A stretch of 64,000 nucleotides of DNA from Neopararhizobium haloflavum (GTDB lineage Bacteria; Pseudomonadota; Alphaproteobacteria; Rhizobiales; Rhizobiaceae): the NCBI RefSeq assembly GCF_002750855.1, contig NZ_NWUC01000007.1:248001-312000 (forward strand). Direction: 5' to 3'. The translations under genes were made by a program, and so were the position numbers. Every line of letters starts with the position of its first letter. Position 1 is the stretch's first letter. Shown here one piece after another: positions 26,600 through 34,595 of this stretch. The notes under the pieces were generated by a model that was not told the origin of the DNA, did no database searches, and saw only the letters and a program-made list of their open reading frames with translations.

Positions 26600-27913
26600 T
26601 CAGGCTGCTCCCATCATCTGATTGGGAAGCCACGTGGCGATGCCGGGGAAGACGCAAAGGATCAGGATGGCCAACATCATGACCAGCACATAGGGCAGCG
26701 CACCCCACAGCACCTCCTTCGTGCGGATGTCTGGCGCGATTGCATTGATGACGAAGAGGTTGAGACCGATCGGTGGCGTGATCAGCCCGATCTCCATGTT
26801 GATCGTCAGGACGATCGCGAACCAGTAGGGGTCGAACCCGGCCTGTGTGACGATCGGGAAGAGCAGCGGCGCCGTCATGACGATGACCGCGACCGGCGGC
26901 AGGAACATGCCCGATATCAGCAGGAACACATTGATGATCCCCATGAGAACCCATCGGTTCACCTCGAGATCGGCAATGACGGCGGCCAGCGTCTGCGTGA
27001 TGAACAGCGACGACAGTGCGAAGGCAAAAAGCTCCGCGGCCGCCATGATCATCATGATCATGACGCTCTCGCGCATGGCGGAGCCGAAGATGGTGTTGAT
27101 CGCGCCCATGCGGAACAGCCGGTAGGCGAGAATGACGACGAGAAGCGTCAGCATTGCGCCGGCGCCGGCCGCCTCGGAAGGCGTCGCAATCCCGCCGTAA
27201 AGCGTGATCATGACCCCGACGATGATCAGCAGGAACGGCAGCACGCGCGGCAGCGTCTCCAGCTTCTGCTTCAGCGTGTAGCGCAGCGCACGCGCCTGGA
27301 ATTCATAGCCCTTGCGCTTGCAGTCGATCAGCGCCCACGTCATGAACATCGCCGTCAGCATGATGCCGGGAAAGACGCCGGCCATGAAAAGACGGCCGAT
27401 CGACGTCTCCGTCGCGATGCCGTAGACGATCAGCGTGACAGAAGGCGGGATCAGAATGCCGAGTGTGCCTCCAGCCGCGATGGAGCCCGCAGCGACAGAA
27501 TTCGGATAGCCGCGCCGCGTCATTTCCGGGATGCCCATCTTGCCGATGGCCGCACAGGTCGCAGGGGACGAGCCCGTCATGCCGGAAAAGATCGCACAGG
27601 CCCCGATATTCGACAGAACGAGCCCGCCCGGCAGGCGATTGAGCCACCGGTCGAGCGAGGTATAAAGGTCCGAGCCTGCGGGGGAGGATGCAACGGCGGC
27701 ACCCATGACGACGAACATGGGTATCGAGACATAGGCAAGATTGGCGATGCCGGAATACATCGTTTCCGACAGGACGAACATCATGCCCATGCCGCCCTGC
27801 AGCAGCAACGCCGTCACGGCGGCAAGGCCAAGCGCGAATGCGATCGGCATGCCCGTTGCGAGCAGGGCGAAAAGACCGCCGACGATCAGCAGACCAGACG
27901 TGGTGGGGCTCAT
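26600..27913 (-). CDS. matM: TRAP transporter large permease for malonate (DctM family)
   Basis: Large membrane subunit, 437 aa, with about 12 hydrophobic segments. DctM signatures are visible: FSGMTGSSPATCAAIGKMG, AAGGTLGILIPPSVTLI and GLITPPIGLNLFVINAI. The ATG at 27913 overlaps the matQ stop (ATGA), which shows the longer upstream frame is not coding. The substrate assignment rests on the tight operon with malonyl-CoA synthetase and decarboxylase, as in the known rhizobial matPQMAB arrangement. Confidence 0.93.
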   Translation of the reverse strand: MSPTTSGLLIVGGLFALLATGMPIAFALGLAAVTALLLQGGMGMMFVLSETMYSGIANLAYVSIPMFVVMGAAVASSPAGSDLYTSLDRWLNRLPGGLVLSNIGACAIFSGMTGSSPATCAAIGKMGIPEMTRRGYPNSVAAGSIAAGGTLGILIPPSVTLIVYGIATETSIGRLFMAGVFPGIMLTAMFMTWALIDCKRKGYEFQARALRYTLKQKLETLPRVLPFLLIIVGVMITLYGGIATPSEAAGAGAMLTLLVVILAYRLFRMGAINTIFGSAMRESVMIMMIMAAAELFAFALSSLFITQTLAAVIADLEVNRWVLMGIINVFLLISGMFLPPVAVIVMTAPLLFPIVTQAGFDPYWFAIVLTINMEIGLITPPIGLNLFVINAIAPDIRTKEVLWGALPYVLVMMLAILILCVFPGIATWLPNQMMGAA

Positions 27914-28479
27914 GGCTGTGTATCCTTGGCAGCCGACAGGGCTCCGGCTTCTCCGGAAGCCTTGAGCTCGGCGATCACACCGGTCTCCTTGGCGACCGGA
28001 CTGGTGAGGGTGTGCAGAATCTCCGCTACATACTGAAGGCACAGCATGCCGAAGCCGATTGGCAGCGCGGACAGTGGAATCCACAGCGGCGGCGCCCAGA
28101 TCGTCGATTGGCGCCAGTCATTGACATAGGCTTCGTGGAACTGGATCCAGCTCGCCCACACCATGATGAGGCAGAAAGCCAGGCCGAGGCACTGACCGAT
28201 GAGCTTGAGGATGGACCGTGTCTTCGGCGCGACCATCATCTCGACCACATCGACGCCGACATGCCCACCCTTCAACAACACATAGGGTGCGCCGACGAAG
28301 ATGGCCGCCGTGGCGGAAAAGACGACGAAATCGGTTTGCCAGATTGTCGCCCAGCCGAGAATGTAACGAACGACGATCATCTGGCAGACGACCACCATCG
28401 CCGCGATGATGAGCAGCGTCGCCACGACGCCGAGCGCGCGTGACACGTTGCTTACCGCCCTGATGTAGAGCTGTACCAT
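27910..28479 (-). CDS. matQ: TRAP transporter small permease for malonate (DctQ family)
   Basis: Small membrane subunit of 189 aa with four hydrophobic segments and the family region VGAPYVLLKGGHVGVDVVE. The C-terminal 35 residues are a polar tail. It overlaps matM by 4 nt and lies 77 nt downstream of matP, the gap being filled largely by a 9-bp stem-loop. Confidence 0.9.
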   Translation of the reverse strand: MVQLYIRAVSNVSRALGVVATLLIIAAMVVVCQMIVVRYILGWATIWQTDFVVFSATAAIFVGAPYVLLKGGHVGVDVVEMMVAPKTRSILKLIGQCLGLAFCLIMVWASWIQFHEAYVNDWRQSTIWAPPLWIPLSALPIGFGMLCLQYVAEILHTLTSPVAKETGVIAELKASGEAGALSAAKDTQP

Positions 28480-28516
28480 GGGTCTTGTTCCGCTTGTCCG
28501 CCTGAAATTTCAGACA

Positions 28517-28544
28517 GGGCGCCGCAAATCTATGCGCGGCGCCC
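28517..28544 (-). repeat. Intercistronic stem-loop between matP and matQ
   Basis: GGGCGCCGC (28517-28525) and GCGGCGCCC (28536-28544) are perfect complements with a 10-nt loop. On the minus strand it starts 12 nt after the matP stop, the same position relative to the binding-protein gene as the hairpin at 19261-19287 in the other TRAP operon. A role in raising matP mRNA over matQM is inferred. Confidence 0.65.
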
Positions 28545-28556
28545 CGTATGATTGGA

Positions 28557-29558
28557 TCACTCGACGGCCAGCGCCTTGTCGATCAGTTCCTGACCGTTCT
28601 CGACGTTCTCGGCGAAAGTCTTGTAAGCCGACTCCTGCGCCACTTCGAGCCAGGCGTCATAATCTTCCTTCGACATCTCGACCACTTCGACACCAGCTTC
28701 AGTGAACGTGTCCACCATTGCCTGATCGCCCTTGCGCACTTCTTCGTTGAAATACGCTTCGGCCTTTTCGGCAGCAGCCATGATGGCGTCCTGTTGTTCC
28801 TGCGTCAGGCCCTCGAACACGGTCTTCGACATGAGCACCGGCTCATACATGAACCACAGCGAATTCTCCCCCGGCGCGGTCAGGCACTTCACCTGCTCGA
28901 ACAAGCGGTAGGACACGAAGCTCGCGGACGAGGTATTCGTGGCGTCGAGAACGCCGGTCTGCATGCCGGTATAGATTTCCGAAGACGGCATCGACGTGAT
29001 CGACGCGCCGGCCGCTGCCAGCATTTCCTCGAATGCCGGTCCGGCAGCACGGATGACCTGTCCGTCCACTGTTTCCGGGGTCGTTATGCAGTTTTGCTTC
29101 GAGGCGAACGCACCGGATAGCCATGCATCGGCGATCACGATCGCGCCGGCTTCTTCCACGATCGCCTTGATGTCGGTCATGAACTCTGAGTCATTCAGCC
29201 GCTCTGCCCGGTCGAAGCTGCCGACCAGCCCCGGCATCAGGGTAGCGGAAAATTCGGGATGACGACCGGAAGCGTAGTCGAGCGGGAACGATGTCATGTC
29301 CAGGATGCCGCGCGTAACGGCATTCCACTGGTCGTTGGGCTTGTAGAGCGAGGCGCCCGGAAAGACCTGGATCTCCAGATCGACGTCGGCCGCGGCGACC
29401 TCTCGGGCGATCAACTGCACCATCTCGTCGCGAATGTCGCCTTTGCCGCCCGGAAACTGGTGCGAAGCGCGCAGCGTCGTCTGAGCGTGGGCGACACCTG
29501 TCACGGCGCCGATCACGGCGACGCAGGCAAGGGCCTTGAGCGAATTCTTCAAAATCAT
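28557..29558 (-). CDS. matP: TRAP transporter substrate-binding protein for malonate (DctP family)
   Basis: Periplasmic receptor of 333 aa with a Sec signal peptide (MILKNSLKALACVAVIGAV, cleavage near AHAQ). Mature-domain features include the conserved arginine in VDGQVIRAAG and the segment SEIYTGMQTGVLDATNTSS. The ATG at 29558 follows a near-perfect AGGGAGGT ribosome site, so the longer in-frame extension is rejected. It is the first gene of the malonate operon and is transcribed from the 127-bp region shared with matR, which carries three TCTTG repeats. Confidence 0.93.
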   Translation of the reverse strand: MILKNSLKALACVAVIGAVTGVAHAQTTLRASHQFPGGKGDIRDEMVQLIAREVAAADVDLEIQVFPGASLYKPNDQWNAVTRGILDMTSFPLDYASGRHPEFSATLMPGLVGSFDRAERLNDSEFMTDIKAIVEEAGAIVIADAWLSGAFASKQNCITTPETVDGQVIRAAGPAFEEMLAAAGASITSMPSSEIYTGMQTGVLDATNTSSASFVSYRLFEQVKCLTAPGENSLWFMYEPVLMSKTVFEGLTQEQQDAIMAAAEKAEAYFNEEVRKGDQAMVDTFTEAGVEVVEMSKEDYDAWLEVAQESAYKTFAENVENGQELIDKALAVE

Positions 29559-29617
29559 ATCGAGATACCTCCCTTGGTTATTCGGCCTCCCTGCCGAACT
29601 GGCGCTATCAATCGCCA

Positions 29618-29666
29618 TCTTGCACACGATGTCAACATTCTTGTATGCAAGAAGTCGGCTCTTGCA
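29618..29666. promoter_or_regulatory. MatR operator region: three TCTTG(C/T)A repeats at 21-bp steps, the middle one a full palindrome
   Basis: TCTTGCA at 29618, TCTTGTA at 29639 and TCTTGCA at 29660 are spaced exactly 21 bp apart, two helical turns. The middle copy is part of the perfect dyad TTCTTGTATGCAAGAA (29638-29653). The published MatR site from Rhizobium, as I recall it, is TCTTGTA/TACACGA, which fits; the first copy, TCTTGCACACGA, matches its right half too. The location between divergent matP and matR suits control of both. Confidence 0.75.
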
Positions 29667-29685
29667 TTTTGAAGGACGCACCTCA

Positions 29686-30369
29686 ATGCCGGTCAACACC
29701 GTTCAGACACTGCGCGACGAGATCGAGAACGGTATCGTGACGGGAGATTTCAAACCGGGATCGCGCCTCGACGAAACCCAGCTCGCCAATCGATACGGCG
29801 TGTCGCGCACGCCCGTTCGGGAAGCCTTGATGCAGCTCAGCGCCAGCGGGTTTGTCGAGATCAGACCGCGGCGCGGCGCCATCGTGGTGGAGATCGGACC
29901 ACAGCGTCTCTACGAAATGTTCGAGGTGATGGCCGAACTGGAAGGGCTGGCTGGCGCACTGGCCGCACGACGTTGCTCGGAAGCCGATCGCGAGGCGATC
30001 CGCATTGCCCATACGCAATGCGCAAAGTCCGCCGCCAACGGCGAGACGGACGCCTACTACTACGACAACGAGGTGTTTCACCGCGCCATCTACAAGGCGA
30101 GCCACAGCCAGTTCCTGGCAGAACAGTGTCTGGCCCTTCATCGCAGGCTGCGCCCGTTCCGCCGCCTTCAGTTGCGCGTGCGCAATCGCTTGCCGTCCTC
30201 CTACGCCGAGCATGACGGTATCGTTCAGGCGATATTCGACGGCGATGCCGATCGCACATCGAGCCTGCTGCGCAGCCATATCGTGGTGCAAGGCGACCGC
30301 TTCAGCGATCTCATTGCCACCCTCAAGCTTCACACGGAAACACCGCCCCAGGAAAAGCGCATCTCCTGA
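29686..30369 (+). CDS. matR: GntR/FadR-type regulator of malonate metabolism
   Basis: A 227 aa FCD-type GntR regulator: winged-helix N-terminus with NRYGVSRTPVREALMQL, then a helical effector domain with metal/ligand-contact histidines (for example NEVFHRAIY and LLRSHIV). It is divergent from matP with only 127 bp between starts. The ATG at 29686 follows GAAGGA; the longer in-frame reading upstream crosses the operator and matP leader and is rejected. In the Rhizobium system MatR senses malonate and controls the mat genes; the same is inferred here. Confidence 0.9.
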   Translation: MPVNTVQTLRDEIENGIVTGDFKPGSRLDETQLANRYGVSRTPVREALMQLSASGFVEIRPRRGAIVVEIGPQRLYEMFEVMAELEGLAGALAARRCSEADREAIRIAHTQCAKSAANGETDAYYYDNEVFHRAIYKASHSQFLAEQCLALHRRLRPFRRLQLRVRNRLPSSYAEHDGIVQAIFDGDADRTSSLLRSHIVVQGDRFSDLIATLKLHTETPPQEKRIS

Positions 30370-30395
30370 GACGGTGTTTCATGCCGATATTGTCT

Positions 30396-30412
30396 GCCCG
30401 CAATGCGCGGGC
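30396..30412. terminator. Hairpin between convergent matR and GMC oxidoreductase genes
   Basis: GCCCGC (30396-30401), AATGC loop, GCGGGC (30407-30412), a perfect 6-bp GC stem in the 53-bp gap between two convergent genes. No T-run is seen. Probably a shared terminator. Confidence 0.45.
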
Positions 30413-30422
30413 GGAATGAACC

Positions 30423-31994
30423 TCAGATCGTTCCAGACCCCATCTGTTCGGCGATATAGTCGGCCTGCCGGATTGCCAGCGCCACGATCGTCAAGGTCGG
30501 GTTTTCCGCCGCACCGGTGGTGAACTGGCTGCCGTCCGACACGAACAGATTGTCGATCTCGTGCGCCTGTCCCCATTTGTTGACGACACCATCCTCCGGC
30601 CGTTCGCTCATCCGGTTGGTGCCCAGATTGTGCGTGGAGGGATAAGGCGGCGTCGGGAAGGTGCGCGTGGCTCCGACGGCCTTGTAGAGCTCCTGGCCCT
30701 GTTGATAGGCATGATTGCGCATCGCAACGTCATTGGGGTGATCGGTGAAGCGCACGTCGGGGATTGGCAGTCCGTGCGCATCCTTCAGTTCCGCATGCAG
30801 CGTGATGGCATTGCTTTCCTGCGGCATATCTTCGCCGACGATCCACATCCCCGCCATGTGGTTGTAGTGATCGAGCGCCGTCGTGAAGGTCCGACCCCAG
30901 GCTCCCGGATCAAGAAACGCTGCCATGAATGGAAGGCCGAGAGAGAGCGTTTCCAGTTCGTAGCCGCCGACGAAGCCACGCGAGGGATCATGCCGGGCTT
31001 CGTCCTGGATGATGCCGGCCATCGTCGTTCCCCGGTGCATGTTCACCGGCTCTTCGAAGATCGCATAAACCGAACCGGTAAGGTGGCGCATGTAGTTCCT
31101 TCCGACCTGCCCGGATCCATTGGCAAGGCCGTCGGGAAACTTGGAGGACGCGGAATTGAGCAGAAGGCGCGGACTTTCGATAGAATTGCCCGCGACGCAG
31201 ACGATCCGCGCCGCTTGTCGCTGCTGGTTTCCGTCCTTGTCGACATAGACCACTCCGGTGACCTTGCCGGAATCGTCGTGCTCGATCGTCAGCACCTGAC
31301 TGTTTGGCCGCACTTCCAGCTTGCCCGTCTCTTCCCCCTTCGGGATTTCCGTATAGAGCGTCGACCATTTGGCGCCCCATTTGCATCCCTGGAAGCAAAA
31401 TCCGGTCTGCTGGCACGACATGCGACCGTCATAGTCGGCCGAATTGATCGCCATGTTGCCGGTGTGGCACGTCTTGTAGCCGAGCGCCTTCGCGCCAGCT
31501 TCCAGGACCTTGAAATTGTTGTTGCCCGGCAGGCGCTCGCGGCCATTGGTGCCGGTCACGCCCATCTTGTCCTCAGCCTTCGTGTAATAGGGCTCGAGAT
31601 CATCATAGCCGATCGGCCAATCCAGCAGGTTCGCCCCTTCGACGGCCCCGTAGTTGGTCAGTGCATTGAACTCGTGCTCCTGGATACGCAGCGACGCGCC
31701 GGCCCAATGGGTCGTTGTCCCACCGACCGCCTTGACGATCCACGCCGGCAGGTTGGGGAAATCGCGCGAGACCCGCCAGTCGCCCGACGTGGTGCGGTTG
31801 TCCAGCCAGGACAGCTGGGAAAAGGAGGCCCACTCGTCATTGACGAAGCTGTCGTATTCATGCCGCGCACCTGCCTCCAGGATGACGGTATCGATGCCCT
31901 TCTGGGCCAGTTCGTTGGCGAGCGTCCCGCCGCCGGCCCCAGACCCGATGATGACGACGACACTGTCGTCGGTGAGATCATATGGCGCTGCCAT
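30423..31994 (-). CDS. GMC family flavoprotein oxidoreductase (gluconate 2-dehydrogenase large-subunit type)
   Basis: A 523 aa FAD enzyme oxidising an alcohol or sugar acid. It has the N-terminal dinucleotide motif VVIIGSGAGGGTLANELA, the flavin-contacting VGGTTTHWAGASLR, a Cys-rich stretch (SCQQTGFCFQGCKWGAK) and the C-terminal STHNLGTNRM and FVSDGSQFTTGAAENPTLT with catalytic-site features. It has no signal peptide; relatives are carried out by a Tat-tagged small subunit, encoded 42 nt upstream in this transcript. The ATG at 31994 follows GGGAGGAAAG. The third subunit expected for membrane gluconate dehydrogenase, a multiheme cytochrome c, is not here. The substrate is uncertain. Confidence 0.88.
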   Translation of the reverse strand: MAAPYDLTDDSVVVIIGSGAGGGTLANELAQKGIDTVILEAGARHEYDSFVNDEWASFSQLSWLDNRTTSGDWRVSRDFPNLPAWIVKAVGGTTTHWAGASLRIQEHEFNALTNYGAVEGANLLDWPIGYDDLEPYYTKAEDKMGVTGTNGRERLPGNNNFKVLEAGAKALGYKTCHTGNMAINSADYDGRMSCQQTGFCFQGCKWGAKWSTLYTEIPKGEETGKLEVRPNSQVLTIEHDDSGKVTGVVYVDKDGNQQRQAARIVCVAGNSIESPRLLLNSASSKFPDGLANGSGQVGRNYMRHLTGSVYAIFEEPVNMHRGTTMAGIIQDEARHDPSRGFVGGYELETLSLGLPFMAAFLDPGAWGRTFTTALDHYNHMAGMWIVGEDMPQESNAITLHAELKDAHGLPIPDVRFTDHPNDVAMRNHAYQQGQELYKAVGATRTFPTPPYPSTHNLGTNRMSERPEDGVVNKWGQAHEIDNLFVSDGSQFTTGAAENPTLTIVALAIRQADYIAEQMGSGTI

Positions 31995-32036
31995 GGTCTT
32001 TCCTCCCAAGCAAAGCAGTTGTGACGACGATCGCGG

Positions 32037-32576
32037 TCAGATCCACTCGATGTCGTCGAAGCCGCGATTGATGTAGCCGCCCTGCGAGTAGGACTCGCCC
32101 TCATACCCAAAGATCGGCCAGACCTCGGGCTGGTTGTAGATGCCGACCACGAGGCCGCCGCGGATCGCCTGGAAGAAGGGCGTGTCCTCGATCTCCTTGA
32201 GGATGGCGACGCGATCGTCCTCCCAGCCCAGCGCGCGGTAGCCTCCTTCGCCGGCGCGGCCGTCGAGGTCAGCAATGCCGTCTTCGATCAAGGACTTGTG
32301 GGTCTCGTCGGCTCCCGCCTTCGTTTCATGCTCCTTGACGGCAACGGCGTAGTATTTGTCGGCGAGTTGATCGTGCGGGTAGATGTCGCGCGCCATCTGG
32401 ATGAGCGTTGCCATCGTCTCAGGCTTGAGAGCGGTCGTCTCCATGCCCCAAACGCGATCGACGCTCACAATCGTGCTGCCGCTGACGGCGAGCAGCGCCA
32501 CCGCACCGACAGCGCCGCCTCGCTTGAGCAGGTCACGCCGTGAGATGCCCTCCGGCGCCTTGTAAACGGTTGTCAT
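32037..32576 (-). CDS. Gluconate 2-dehydrogenase subunit 3-like protein with Tat signal
   Basis: A 179 aa partner of the GMC flavoprotein. A twin-arginine signal (ISRRDLLKRGG followed by AVGAVALLAVSG) is at residues ~11-35. The rest matches the small-subunit family (MARDIYPHDQLADKYYAVAV; FFQAIRGGLVVGIYNQPEVW). It should fold with the large subunit in the cytoplasm and drag it through the Tat pore. The ATG at 32576 is preceded by GGAGGAGA. Confidence 0.87.
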   Translation of the reverse strand: MTTVYKAPEGISRRDLLKRGGAVGAVALLAVSGSTIVSVDRVWGMETTALKPETMATLIQMARDIYPHDQLADKYYAVAVKEHETKAGADETHKSLIEDGIADLDGRAGEGGYRALGWEDDRVAILKEIEDTPFFQAIRGGLVVGIYNQPEVWPIFGYEGESYSQGGYINRGFDDIEWI

Positions 32577-32624
32577 TTCGGTCTCCTCCACAGTAGTCGG
32601 CACGCCTCCCGGTGCCGGATGGCT

Positions 32625-33020
32625 TTATTTGAATCGCCCGTGTCGCTGCAGAACCTCGATCTGGTAGCCGTCGGGATCGGCGACGAAGAAGAAGCGCGCC
32701 AGGAGCGCGCCGTCGCGATTGAATTCCACGATCTTGCGGGGCGAGAGGCCTGCGGCGGTGAAGCGGGCATGTTCCCGGTCGAGATCATCGACCGAAAAAG
32801 CGATGTGGCCATAACCATCGCCCAGATCGTAGGGCTCGGTGCGCCCCTTGTTGACGGTCAACTCGACCTCGAACGCGCACTCGGCATTGGACATATAAAC
32901 GAGCGTAAAATCCTCGAAATCCAACCTGTCGGCGACATCGAGGCCGAACGCCTTCTCGTAGAAACGGACCGACCGTTGCTCGTCGAGAACACGGACCATC
33001 ATATGGATTGCCTTGGCCAA
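32625..33020 (-). CDS. VOC family protein (glyoxalase I-like)
   Basis: A 131 aa two-module vicinal-oxygen-chelate protein resembling lactoylglutathione lyase: HMMVRVLDEQRSVRFYEKAF at the start, FEVELTVNKGRTEPYDLGDG in the middle and FFVADPDGYQIEVLQR at the end, with metal ligands His and Glu in place. The start is best taken as TTG at 33020, since AGGAGGAG lies seven nt upstream; an in-frame ATG at 33035 would place this ribosome site inside the gene. It precedes the GMC subunit genes on the same strand. Whether it is a true glyoxalase I or another VOC enzyme is open. Confidence 0.82.
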   Translation of the reverse strand: MAKAIHMMVRVLDEQRSVRFYEKAFGLDVADRLDFEDFTLVYMSNAECAFEVELTVNKGRTEPYDLGDGYGHIAFSVDDLDREHARFTAAGLSPRKIVEFNRDGALLARFFFVADPDGYQIEVLQRHGRFK

Positions 33021-33291
33021 ACAGCTCCTCCTCATGCATTTCACGGGATCGCCGACGGCCATTGTCGCGCCCCATCCATCGATGCACTATGAGCCGCAAC
33101 GATCAGCCCGTGGTGGCAGCCGGTTACCACTCCGCCGGCGCGGCCCGGTCGGCGATGCTCGCGCGATTGTGCGCGTGAGGACGAAAGTCCGACTTGATCA
33201 ACATCATGACTCGCGGGAAAATTCGCTTACCATCTCCTCGGCGCGCCATGGTCTGCGCCTGACGAGCAAGAACAACAGCGGGAGGCCAACC

Positions 33292-33594
33292 GTGTGCAAG
33301 GTATTTGCCGGCCAGGACCCGGACGGCTACAGACAGATCAACCGATCCATGCGGATCGGAGGGCACTCCACGAGCATTCAGCTGGAGGGTGCATTCTGGC
33401 GCCTTCTGGACGAGATCGCAGCCTCACAGGGCCTGACCACGCCGAAATTCATCTCGACGCTCTATGACGAGGCGATCGAAATCAACGGGTCGATCCCGAA
33501 CTTCGCTTCGATGCTGCGCACGACGTGCGCGCTCTACCTCAAGGGCGCGCGCGGTGACGACGAGGTGGACCCAGTATCCGATGCGGCGGCCTGA
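33292..33594 (+). CDS. Ribbon-helix-helix domain protein
   Basis: A 100 aa protein with a short RHH DNA-binding module (RSMRIGGHSTSIQLEGAFW, then a two-helix part), in the style of the RHH_4 family found in alphaproteobacteria. These start with a MCKxF motif, which appears here if the GTG at 33292 is used (GTG TGC AAG GTA TTT); GGGAGG six nt upstream supports it. The target is unknown. The 3' end overlaps the convergent LysR gene by 61 bp. It is divergent from the VOC gene. Confidence 0.8.
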   Translation: MCKVFAGQDPDGYRQINRSMRIGGHSTSIQLEGAFWRLLDEIAASQGLTTPKFISTLYDEAIEINGSIPNFASMLRTTCALYLKGARGDDEVDPVSDAAA

Positions 33595-34499
33595 CGCTGG
33601 GGCACGCCCTGTCCCGATACAAGGTCCGCCCAGAGCCGTTCGGCAGCAGCGCTTCGACGCGTCGATGGACGAAACAGTTTGATCTGCAGTGGCACGTCGG
33701 CGGCGGCATCGCCGGCGCGCACGAGCCTTGCATTATCCAGATCGTCGGCTGCCAGCGTCACTGGCAACCAGGCAATGCCGTGTCCTTCGCGCGCCATGGT
33801 CATCAGTGTCGCAGCGAGATGCGAGGTGAGAAGCGGCTCTGAGGCCATGTCGCCGCCTTGCGCGGCCGCGTGCACCGCCAGAATGCGGCCAAGGCCGGAA
33901 GATTGGCTGTAACTCAGCGTCTTTCCCCGTCGATCCGCAAGAGTGAAGAGCGCACGCCCTTGGGCATCCGGCGCACAGACAGCAATCAACCGGTCCGTGC
34001 CGATGACAAGGCTCTCGAACCGCTCGTCACTGAACAAACCCTCCTGCTTTTCATGATCGTAGCAGAGCAGAAAATCCACCTCTCCGGCCAGCATGATCCG
34101 CTCGCACCCCTCCATGCTGTCGGAGACAAGGCTGAGCGCACCGAACGCATCGAGACGCAAATGCCTCCTGATCCAACCGGGGAAGAAGGTGAAGGACAGG
34201 GCATGCGTCGCCGCGATGGCGATTTCACCACCGTTCTGCGCGCCTATGGCCTGGATGTCACGCCGGGCGCGGCCGAGGGAACCCACGACCGCCTCCGCGA
34301 CCGGAGCCAGCGCTTCGCCCGCAGCAGTCAACGTCGCCCCTTGCGAGCCCCGTTCGAAAAGCGAGGTTCCTGCCCAGTCTTCCAGGGCCCGGATGCGCCG
34401 GCTGAAGGCCGGTTGCGAGACATGGCGCGACTCCGCGGCCCTTGAAAAATGCCGTTCGCGAGCGAGCGTCAGAAAATCCTGGAGCCAGTCCATATCCAT
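33534..34499 (-). CDS. LysR family regulator, likely of D-tartrate dehydratase
   Basis: A 321 aa LysR protein with N-terminal HTH (FLTLARERHFSRAAESRHVS, then QPAFSRRIRALEDWAG) and a periplasmic-binding-like effector domain. It starts at ATG 34499, 96 bp from the divergent tarD start; this geometry is usual for a LysR gene controlling its neighbour. The long open frame extending upstream to 35399 is antisense to tarD and not coding. The last ~20 residues overlap the convergent RHH gene and look low in complexity. The effector is presumably tartrate or a related acid. Confidence 0.88.
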   Translation of the reverse strand: MDMDWLQDFLTLARERHFSRAAESRHVSQPAFSRRIRALEDWAGTSLFERGSQGATLTAAGEALAPVAEAVVGSLGRARRDIQAIGAQNGGEIAIAATHALSFTFFPGWIRRHLRLDAFGALSLVSDSMEGCERIMLAGEVDFLLCYDHEKQEGLFSDERFESLVIGTDRLIAVCAPDAQGRALFTLADRRGKTLSYSQSSGLGRILAVHAAAQGGDMASEPLLTSHLAATLMTMAREGHGIAWLPVTLAADDLDNARLVRAGDAAADVPLQIKLFRPSTRRSAAAERLWADLVSGQGVPQRQAAASDTGSTSSSPRAPLR

Positions 34500-34560
34500 G
34501 GGCAATGCATCTCCCGCATGAGGCGATCCGATCATGGCATTGGCCTTTGGCCCGCATCGA

Positions 34561-34573
34561 GGTCTATCAGACC
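34561..34573. promoter_or_regulatory. Dyad in tarD promoter, candidate LysR site
   Basis: GGTCT-ATC-AGACC is a perfect inverted repeat, followed by a further AGACC (34577-34581). It lies 23 bp before the tarD start and 62 bp from the lysR start. LysR sites often have a T-N11-A dyad; GGTCTATCAGACC holds short arms of this kind. Function inferred from position. Confidence 0.45.
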
Positions 34574-34595
34574 AGGCAGACCAGGGAGCTTTACC

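Noticed and set aside
26342-28036. Long plus-strand open frame across matM and matA
   Set aside because: Highly charged, His/Asp/Arg-rich translation typical of antisense to membrane-protein genes.
33194-33207. Third FNR-like box TTGATCAACATCAT near the RHH gene
   Set aside because: Nine of ten positions match, but it is imperfect and its neighbours are not typical low-oxygen genes; left out as a feature.
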